NCBI GenBank assembly: GCA_945645715.1
Contig: CALZFJ010000033.1
Coordinates: 1-11,077, forward strand
Length of the DNA: 11,077 nt
Reading direction: 5' to 3'
Source: an uncultured Prevotellaceae bacterium
Lineage (GTDB): Bacteria > Bacteroidota > Bacteroidia > Bacteroidales > Muribaculaceae
Shown here: piece by piece, positions 1 to 5,602 of the stretch
Position numbering within the stretch: the stretch's first letter is position 1
Layout: each line of letters starts with the position of its first letter
Made by a program: the position numbers and the translations under genes
The notes under the pieces: generated by a model
Seen by the model: the letters and a program-made list of their open reading frames with translations, nothing else
The model's database searches: none
Told to the model about the DNA's origin: nothing

Positions 1-178
1 ATTAGCGCAAGGCGAGCGTATTATCAAATAAAAAAACTTGTTTTTTGATTTGATAACACCGAGCCGCCCATTAATTTATCTAAAATTAGCGCAAGGCGAG
101 CGTATTAGCAAATAAAAAACTTGTTTTTTGATTTTGTTCTGCCGAGCCGCAGAAGAATTTATCCAAAATTAGCGCACT
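1..178. repeat. Tandem repeat of about 84 bp, two full units plus the start of a third
   Basis: Unit 1 covers 1-84 and unit 2 covers 85-167. A third copy starts at 168 but keeps only its first nine bases (ATTAGCGCA) before diverging. The first 23 bases of units 1 and 2 are identical, both have a CTTGTTTTTTGATTT core, both carry CCGAGCCGC, and both end in AATTTATC(T/C)AAA. The units differ by one base in an A run and in two short patches. Each has an A/T-rich inverted repeat in its middle. I see no convincing reading frame through the array. Because unit 1 starts exactly at the window edge, more copies may lie further left. The function is unknown. It could be an intergenic repeat family or a set of terminator-like hairpins. 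Confidence 0.85.
21..56. other. Near-perfect A/T-rich inverted repeat in repeat unit 1
   Basis: Arms 21-37 and 40-56 pair with one mismatch (position 30 against 47), giving a long A/T-rich hairpin centred on AAAAAACTTGTTTTTT. The centre is preserved in unit 2 at 109-136, with small bulges. The outer part of the stem is lost there, and unit 2 instead has a separate 6-bp stem, TTCTGC (137-142) with GCAGAA (149-154), around the shared CGAGCC. The symmetric A and T runs could work as a bidirectional terminator, but this is inferred from structure only. Confidence 0.6.
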
Positions 179-207
179 CAATAAGGCATAAGCAACACAC
201 CCCATGC

Positions 208-254
208 AAAAAACAAGTTCCGGGAAATGTGCATCACCACACTTTCCGGAACTT
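208..254 (-). terminator. Rho-independent terminator of the lysS-gpsA-pgi operon
   Basis: On the minus strand, about 50 bases after the pgi stop, arms of 17 bases (254-238 and 231-215) pair with two non-Watson-Crick positions around a 6-base loop. The stem includes the GC-rich block TTCCGG. The 3' arm is followed at once by GTTTTTT (214-208). A stem followed by a T run is the standard intrinsic terminator layout. There is no T run on the plus-strand side, so it should act on minus-strand transcription only. Confidence 0.85.
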
Positions 255-303
255 ATTGTTACGATAATCCTAAAAACAGGGTTGTAATGTCCCTATGTAG
301 GGG

Positions 304-1641
304 TTACTTCAGGCGTGCTTGAATTGCTGCGCTCTCTGCCTCGTAGCCGGGCTTGTTGAGGAGGGCAAACATATTCTTCTTGTAAGCCTCAACACCTGGC
401 TGGTTGAATGGGTTCACATCGAGAATGTAGCCGCTGATACCGCAAGCCTTCTCAAAGAAGTAGATAAGCTCACCAAGGTGATACTCGGTGAGGGCAGGCA
501 AAGTGACCTTGATATTTGGCACGTTGCCATCGACGTGAGCAATCTGAGTGCCAAGTTCAGCCATCTTGTTCACCTCATCTACGCGCTTTCCGGCGATGTA
601 GTTCAGTCCGTCGAGATTAGCCTCATCAGTTGGGATAACGGCAGTGTATTTCTGCTCCTCCACTGAGATTACTGTCTCGAAGATAGTGCGCTCGCCATCT
701 TGAATCCACTGACCCATTGAGTGAAGGTCGGTAGAGTTGTCAACGGCAGCCGGGAAAATACCCTTTCCGTCCTTACCCTCGCTCTCGCCATAGAGCTGCT
801 TCCACCATTCTCCGAAGTAGTGGAGCTTGGGGTTGTAGTTCACGAGGATTTCAATCTTCTTTCCGGCGTTATATAGAGCGTTGCGGGTCATTGCATACAC
901 CTCCGAGATGTTGTCGTCGCCCGAAGTTGCGGTTTTCTCCTCCATAGCCTTTGCACCGGCGAGCAGAGCACGAATGTCGAAGCCTGCTGCAGCGATTGGA
1001 AGCAGACCCACCGGAGTGAGCACCGAGAAGCGGCCGCCCACGTTGTCGGCGATTACAAAAGTCTTATATCCCTCCTCAGTAGCGAGCTTGCGGAGGGCGC
1101 CTTTCTTAGCGTCGGTGATAGCCACGATGAGCTTCGATGCCTCAGCCTTTCCTACCTGAGCTTCAAGAAGCTCCTTGAGCATACGGAAAGCGATAGCCGG
1201 CTCGGTGGTTGTACCCGACTTAGAGATAACGATAATACCAAATTTCTTGCCCTTGAGCAGCTCCATAAGCTCATAGAGGTAGTCTTCGCCAATGTTCTGT
1301 CCGGCAAAGAGTACACGCGGACCATTAGCAGGCTTGAAGCAAGCGAAAGAGTCGCTGAGGGCCTCAATCACAGCCTTTGCACCAAGATAGCTACCGCCAA
1401 TGCCGATAGCAACAACATACTCACAACCCTGCAATGCGCGGGCAGCAGCCTCGATGTCGGCAATCAGAGCCTCATCGGTGGTGCCGGGGAGGTTGAGCCA
1501 GCCCAGGAAGTCGTTACCTGCGCCGTTGCCTTTGTGGAGCTTCTCCATAGCCTCAGCAGCTTTGCCCTTCAGTGCAGCGATGTCGGCTTGCGACACTGCA
1601 CATTCTACATTGCAATTTTCTATTTTCAGTGTTTTCATCAT
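304..1641 (-). CDS. pgi: Glucose-6-phosphate isomerase
   Basis: Interconverts glucose 6-phosphate and fructose 6-phosphate in cytoplasmic glycolysis and gluconeogenesis. About 445 residues, matching the short bacterial PGI type rather than the roughly 550-residue E. coli type. Both family signatures are intact: DNVGGRFSVLTPVG near residues 199-212 and the C-terminal G-Y-I-L-x4-F-N-Q-P-G-V-E-x2-K near 404-421. The phosphate-binding loop SKSGTTTEP (about 140-148) and the catalytic ESEGK segment (Glu about 286) are also present. Two consecutive ATG codons (1641 and 1638) could be the start, and a TTG precedes them; no Shine-Dalgarno decides between them. It is the last gene of the lysS-gpsA-pgi run, 70 bases after gpsA, with a strong terminator downstream. 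A weak promoter-like TAAGTTTC in that gap could give some separate expression. Confidence 0.97.
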   Translation of the reverse strand: MMKTLKIENCNVECAVSQADIAALKGKAAEAMEKLHKGNGAGNDFLGWLNLPGTTDEALIADIEAAARALQGCEYVVAIGIGGSYLGAKAVIEALSDSFACFKPANGPRVLFAGQNIGEDYLYELMELLKGKKFGIIVISKSGTTTEPAIAFRMLKELLEAQVGKAEASKLIVAITDAKKGALRKLATEEGYKTFVIADNVGGRFSVLTPVGLLPIAAAGFDIRALLAGAKAMEEKTATSGDDNISEVYAMTRNALYNAGKKIEILVNYNPKLHYFGEWWKQLYGESEGKDGKGIFPAAVDNSTDLHSMGQWIQDGERTIFETVISVEEQKYTAVIPTDEANLDGLNYIAGKRVDEVNKMAELGTQIAHVDGNVPNIKVTLPALTEYHLGELIYFFEKACGISGYILDVNPFNQPGVEAYKKNMFALLNKPGYEAESAAIQARLK

Positions 1642-1711
1642 CAATAAGTTTTGAATTTTGAATATTGTGAAACTTAATAATTAGTAAATCATAACAACGC
1701 CACCACTGGCA

Positions 1712-2713
1712 TCACGAGAGCTTGTCGGCAAGAGCTTCTATCACCTGTGCCGGCTTCGCCTTCTCGTAGAGAATGGAATATACGGCATCGGCAATAGGAA
1801 TCTCCACATGCTTCTCCTTGTTGATTTCGTGTATGCACTTGGCGCCATAGTAGCCTTCGGTGACCATTTCCATCTCCATCATGGCTGCTTTCACCGAGTA
1901 GCCCTTTCCTATCATCGCACCGAAGTTGTGGTTGCGGCTGAAGCGTGAATAGGAGGTGACAAGCAGGTCGCCGAGATAAGCCGAGTTGCAGATGTTGCGC
2001 TCGGCACAGGGAGCCACGGCATCGACCCAACGCTCCATTTCGCGGATAGCCGAGCTGACAAGCACGGCAAGGAAATTATCGCCATTCTTCATGCCGTGCA
2101 GAATGCCCGCCATGATGGCATACACATTCTTGAGCACTGCACCATACTCTATGCCTATCATGTCGGCAGAGATTATCGTCTTCAGTGCACGGCTTGATAT
2201 GCGCTTGGCAAACTCCTTGCTGAGTGCTGCATCGGTAGCGCCGACGGTGAGGTAGCTGAGACGGTCGAGAGCGACTTCCTCGGCGTGGCACGGACCGCTG
2301 AGCACCACCACTTGGTCGTAAGGCACGTTGTAGTATTGGCTCATATATTCAGCCACAGTGAGGTTCACGTCGGGGACGATGCCCTTCACTGCACTCACTA
2401 TGTATTTCGAGCTGATGTCGGTGGTGAGCTTGGCGAGGTGGCTTTTAATGTAAGGCGACGGCAGGGCAAGTAGCAGCACATCGGCACGGCGGCACACATC
2501 GTTGATGTCGCTCGAAAAGTCGATGCGGTCGGTGTCGAAACGCACGTCGGAGAGATATGCCGGATTGTGTTGAAGCCGCTTAAAGTCGGCAATTCGATCA
2601 TCGCGACGCATATACCACATGATGCGCTCGTTGTTCACCAACAGGAGCTTGGCAAGAGCCGTAGCCCAGCTACCACCTCCCATCACTGCAATTGTACCTG
2701 AGATTGAAGCCAT
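1712..2713 (-). CDS. gpsA: Glycerol-3-phosphate dehydrogenase [NAD(P)+]
   Basis: Reduces dihydroxyacetone phosphate to sn-glycerol 3-phosphate, the backbone precursor of membrane phospholipids; a soluble cytoplasmic enzyme. The 333 residues fit the family. The N-terminal Rossmann loop reads GGGSWATAL (residues 12-20), where many other bacteria have GAGSWGTAL. Other family blocks are SAVKG (Lys110), SGPCHAEE (139-146, usually SGPTFAxE), the catalytic-lysine block LKNVYAIMAG (Lys195) and the substrate-binding SRN near 259-261 in the C-terminal helical domain. The start ATG is 33 bases after the lysS stop, so co-transcription is likely, with pgi following. It draws on a glycolytic intermediate, which fits its pairing with pgi. 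The Cys-His in place of the usual Thr-Phe in the SGP motif is, from memory, a Bacteroidota variant rather than a defect. Confidence 0.97.
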   Translation of the reverse strand: MASISGTIAVMGGGSWATALAKLLLVNNERIMWYMRRDDRIADFKRLQHNPAYLSDVRFDTDRIDFSSDINDVCRRADVLLLALPSPYIKSHLAKLTTDISSKYIVSAVKGIVPDVNLTVAEYMSQYYNVPYDQVVVLSGPCHAEEVALDRLSYLTVGATDAALSKEFAKRISSRALKTIISADMIGIEYGAVLKNVYAIMAGILHGMKNGDNFLAVLVSSAIREMERWVDAVAPCAERNICNSAYLGDLLVTSYSRFSRNHNFGAMIGKGYSVKAAMMEMEMVTEGYYGAKCIHEINKEKHVEIPIADAVYSILYEKAKPAQVIEALADKLS

Positions 2714-2746
2714 TATGTTGATTAGTATAGGGGTATTCTTTTGGGG

Positions 2747-4498
2747 TTATTCCTCGGTAGCTTGTGGTGCTGCGGCAGCAATCCACTCCTTCACCTCGTC
2801 GATAACCGGATTTTTCAGTTCAAGCTTGTATTTCTTGTTGAGACCGCAAAGCTCCTGATGGAGTTTTCCGGCACTTGCACCTCCGAGAGCCTCCACTGTG
2901 AGATAGCCGGCTTTCTGCACTGCCGGAACCCACTCGGCAGGCACGCCGACAGCCACAAATTTCTCCTCCTTGTCGCGCGGAATCACCTTCTCGGGGCGCA
3001 TCTGCGGGAAGAGAAGCACCTCCTGAATGGTGGTCTGACCCGTCATGAGCATAGTGAGGCGGTCGATACCGATGCCGATACCCGATGTGGGAGGCATACC
3101 ATACTCCAAGGCGCGGATAAAGTCGTTGTCGATAATCATAGCCTCGTCGTCGCCCTTGTCGGCAAGACGCATCTGCTCCACAAAGCGCTCACGCTGGTCG
3201 ATGGGGTCGTTAAGCTCAGAGTAGGCGTTGGCAAGCTCCTTACCATTCACCATAAGCTCGAAACGCTCGGTGAGCCCCGGCTTTGAGCGGTGCATCTTGG
3301 TGAGCGGGCTCATCTCAACCGGATAGTCGATGATGAAAGTGGGCTGAATGAACGAGCCTTCGCAGAACTCGCCGAAAATCTCGTCGATGAGCTTGCCCTT
3401 GCCGAAGCTCTCATCGATGGTCTCCATCTTGAGGTCTTCAACGGCAATCTTGCGGATTTCCTCTTCGGTCTTGCCGTTGAGGTCGAAACCGGTCTTCTCC
3501 TTGATAGCGTCGAGGATAGGCAGACGGCGATAGGGAGCCTTGAAGCTGATAACCTTGCCGTCGATTTCGCGCTCGGGCTTGCCATTGACGGCAATGCAGA
3601 TAGTCTCAAGCAGCTTCTCGGTGAAGCTCATCATCCAGTTGTAGTCCTTGTATTGCACATAAAGCTCCATGCAGGTGAACTCGGGGTTGTGGTTGCGGTC
3701 CATACCCTCGTTGCGGAAGTTCTTTCCTATCTCATACACACCCTCGAAGCCACCCACAATGAGTCGCTTCAAATAAAGCTCTGTGGCAATGCGCATATAC
3801 ATGTCGATGTCGAGAGCATTGAAGTGGGTGATAAACGGGCGGGCACTTGCACCTCCGGCAATAGCCTGGAGCGTAGGGGTCTCTACCTCGGTATATCCGG
3901 CATCATCGAGCACTTTGCGCAGAGTGCGGAGCACGGTGGCACGCTGTAGGAAGGTATCCTTCACACCATCGTTCACAATGAGATCCACGTAGCGCTGACG
4001 GAAGCGCAGCTCGGGGTCGCTGAAGGCATCGTAGGTAACGCCATCTTTCATCTTCACCACAGGCAGCGGGCGCAGCGACTTGCTGAGCACTGTGAGCTTC
4101 TCGGCGTGCACGGTGATTTCGCCCATCTGGGTGCGGAACACGAATCCCTCAACACCCACGAAGTCGCCCATATCGAGCAGCTTCTTGAAAAGCACGTTAT
4201 ATTGGTCCTTGTCCTCACCCGGGCAGAGGTCGTCGCGGCTGATGTACACTTGGATTCTGCCACGCGAGTCTTTCAGCTCCATGAATGAAGCCTTACCCAT
4301 GATTCGGCGGCTCATAATGCGTCCGGCGATGCTCACGTGGCGCACGGGAGCGTCGTCCTTGAAGTTTTCCTTTATCTCATCGGTGTAGCCTGTCACCACA
4401 TACTCTGCAGCAGGATAAGGGTCAATGCCCAACTTGCGCATCTCGGCGAGGCTGTTTCTTCTCACAATTTCTTGTTCGCTTAATTCTAAAATGCTCAT
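2747..4498 (-). CDS. lysS: Lysine--tRNA ligase (class II LysRS) with C-terminal extension
   Basis: Charges tRNA-Lys with lysine in the cytoplasm. The 583 residues hold an N-terminal OB-fold anticodon-binding domain (about 54-140), then the class II core: motif 1 around RYVDLIVND (169-177), motif 2 around YEIGKNFRNEG through PEFTCMELY (255-280) and motif 3 GIGIGIDRLTML (473-484). After the usual LysRS end (LFPQMRPEK, about 496-504) there are about 75 extra residues, a feature I associate with Bacteroidota LysRS. I chose the ATG at 4498, which opens MSILELSEQE and matches the family N-terminus. The frame stays open to 4636, but that longer form would run across the promoter and the upstream terminator and adds 46 residues unlike LysRS. 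First gene of the lysS-gpsA-pgi unit. Confidence 0.97.
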   Translation of the reverse strand: MSILELSEQEIVRRNSLAEMRKLGIDPYPAAEYVVTGYTDEIKENFKDDAPVRHVSIAGRIMSRRIMGKASFMELKDSRGRIQVYISRDDLCPGEDKDQYNVLFKKLLDMGDFVGVEGFVFRTQMGEITVHAEKLTVLSKSLRPLPVVKMKDGVTYDAFSDPELRFRQRYVDLIVNDGVKDTFLQRATVLRTLRKVLDDAGYTEVETPTLQAIAGGASARPFITHFNALDIDMYMRIATELYLKRLIVGGFEGVYEIGKNFRNEGMDRNHNPEFTCMELYVQYKDYNWMMSFTEKLLETICIAVNGKPEREIDGKVISFKAPYRRLPILDAIKEKTGFDLNGKTEEEIRKIAVEDLKMETIDESFGKGKLIDEIFGEFCEGSFIQPTFIIDYPVEMSPLTKMHRSKPGLTERFELMVNGKELANAYSELNDPIDQRERFVEQMRLADKGDDEAMIIDNDFIRALEYGMPPTSGIGIGIDRLTMLMTGQTTIQEVLLFPQMRPEKVIPRDKEEKFVAVGVPAEWVPAVQKAGYLTVEALGGASAGKLHQELCGLNKKYKLELKNPVIDEVKEWIAAAAPQATEE

Positions 4499-4527
4499 AT
4501 TCTCGGCAATATATATATTATTTTTTG

Positions 4528-4558
4528 CAAAGTTACACATTTTCCACGATATTACACA
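4528..4558 (-). promoter_or_regulatory. Putative Bacteroidota-type promoter for lysS
   Basis: On the minus strand TAACTTTG (4535-4528) is an exact match to the Bacteroidota -7 consensus TAnnTTTG. With a 19-base spacer, TGTG (4558-4555) sits where the -33 TTTG is expected (3 of 4 matches). It lies about 30 bases before the lysS ATG and just after the terminator of the preceding gene, as expected for a new transcription unit. The surrounding 32 bases nearly repeat the metG promoter region. Confidence 0.75.
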
Positions 4559-4610
4559 CTTGTATCCCCAAAATAACCTACTTAACCGATTAAATGATAG
4601 CTTGAGCAAG

Positions 4611-4640
4611 AAAAAAAGTGAACGTGGTGCGTTCACTTTT
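4611..4640 (-). terminator. Strong Rho-independent terminator after the LD-carboxypeptidase gene
   Basis: A perfect 11-bp stem, AAAAGTGAACG with CGTTCACTTTT (4640-4630 and 4624-4614 on the minus strand), encloses the 5-base loop CACCA and runs into seven T residues (4617-4611). It starts three bases after the upstream gene's stop codon. It separates the metG-ldcA unit from lysS and implies that lysS has its own promoter. Confidence 0.93.
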
Positions 4641-4643
4641 CAG

Positions 4644-5543
4644 TTATGTGTGACGAAGTGTGGTGGCTGTGGGGGTGACGGTGAGGGTGACCGTTGAGCC
4701 TTCAATGAGGGGAAGATTGCGGTCGATGTGACCTACGGGGAAGTCGAATGTCACCGGGTAGCCGTAAGGCTCAACCATGCGGTGCACCATCGTTTCCATC
4801 GTGTCGCCGTTGCCGTCGGGTGAAGTATATTCAGTGAATCTGCCCACTATCAGACCGCGGAGCTTTCCCAGGACGCCACGCAGGCGCAGATTATAGAGCA
4901 TACGCTCCACGCGGTACACAGCTTCGCCGATGTCTTCGATGAAAAGTATCTTATCGGGGGCAAAAATGTCCCACTCCGAGCCTTGCAAGCCACAGAGCAC
5001 GGCAAGATTGCCGCCAATCAGCTCGCCGGTGGCAGTGCCGGGACGGTTGAAGGGGTGCGACGGCTCGCAGTATTCGGGCAAATGCCCTTCGAGAATGTTG
5101 CGCAGTGCCACAATGCACTCATCATCGGCACCACCCACGGCAAATTGCTTGGTCATGGGCGAGTGAATGCTTGCGATGCCGCAACGGTGCATTGCAGCGT
5201 GCATAGCCGAGATGTCGCTGAATCCAATCACCCACTTGGGGTTACTGCGAATGATTTCGGGGTCGATAAGGTCGAGCAGATGCACCACACCATAGCCACC
5301 ACGGCTACAGATGATGGCACGCACTGAGGAATCTATGAGGGCAGCGGTGAGGTCGGCAAGTCGCTCCTCAACGGTGCCGCTGTAGGTGCCACGCGAGCCT
5401 TTGCAGTGCTCGCTCACCACAGGCACATAGCCCCACTCGGCAATAATGCGGCAAGCCGCATCGACATATTCATGCCTGATGTGGCTTGCCGGAGATATTA
5501 TCGCTATCTTGTCGCCTTTCTTTAGCGGTGCAGGATATATCAT
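4644..5543 (-). CDS. ldcA: Murein LD-carboxypeptidase, peptidase family S66 (LdcA-like)
   Basis: Family S66 enzymes cut the bond between an L- and a D-amino acid. The LdcA branch removes the terminal D-alanine from cytoplasmic murein tetrapeptides during peptidoglycan recycling; the related MccF branch inactivates microcin C-type compounds. The 299 residues are a full-length S66 protein. It shows the GFSD nucleophile motif (Ser109), the catalytic Glu in FIEDIGE (Glu203) and the His in PVGH (His272), plus SRGGYG (80-85) ahead of the nucleophile. There is no signal peptide, which fits a cytoplasmic recycling enzyme. It starts 59 bases after metG and ends at a strong terminator, so it is probably the second gene of a metG unit. 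LdcA is the likelier role given its ordinary housekeeping setting, but MccF-type specificity cannot be excluded from sequence alone. Confidence 0.9.
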   Translation of the reverse strand: MIYPAPLKKGDKIAIISPASHIRHEYVDAACRIIAEWGYVPVVSEHCKGSRGTYSGTVEERLADLTAALIDSSVRAIICSRGGYGVVHLLDLIDPEIIRSNPKWVIGFSDISAMHAAMHRCGIASIHSPMTKQFAVGGADDECIVALRNILEGHLPEYCEPSHPFNRPGTATGELIGGNLAVLCGLQGSEWDIFAPDKILFIEDIGEAVYRVERMLYNLRLRGVLGKLRGLIVGRFTEYTSPDGNGDTMETMVHRMVEPYGYPVTFDFPVGHIDRNLPLIEGSTVTLTVTPTATTLRHT

Positions 5544-5571
5544 TTTGGTTATTTATTTGTTTCAGAGTATT

Positions 5572-5589
5572 CGACGGACAAGTCCGACG
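5572..5589. other. GC-rich palindrome between metG and the LD-carboxypeptidase gene
   Basis: CGACGGAC and GTCCGACG flank a central AA and pair with one A-A mismatch, in the 59-base gap 14 to 31 bases after the metG stop. No T run follows on the minus strand, so it is unlikely to be a simple terminator. It may be an mRNA-stabilising or partial attenuating hairpin between two co-transcribed genes. Confidence 0.45.
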
Positions 5590-5602
5590 GTTTGTGAGAG
5601 TC

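Noticed and set aside
1..107. Coding tail of a plus-strand gene in the repeat (frames reading ISARRAYYQIKKLVF or LAQGERIIK)
   Set aside because: Each frame stops within one unit, the frames have no start, and the period of 84 then 83 bases does not keep frame. It might be the end of a gene outside the window, but nothing supports that.
1..178. CRISPR array
   Set aside because: The repeated segment is the entire 84-bp unit, including what would be the spacer; there are only two full copies and no cas genes in the window.
1700..1711. Small hairpin GCCA/TGGC between gpsA and pgi as a terminator
   Set aside because: The stem is only 4 bp and no T run follows, so read-through to pgi is expected.
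1642..1711. Separate pgi promoter (TAAGTTTC with a GTTG about 18 bases upstream)
   Set aside because: The last base of the -7 element does not match and the -33 match is partial; too weak to list as a feature.
4499..4636. A longer LysRS starting at 4636
   Set aside because: The 46 extra residues do not resemble LysRS, and their DNA contains an exact TAnnTTTG promoter and most of the upstream terminator. The ATG at 4498 gives the family N-terminus.
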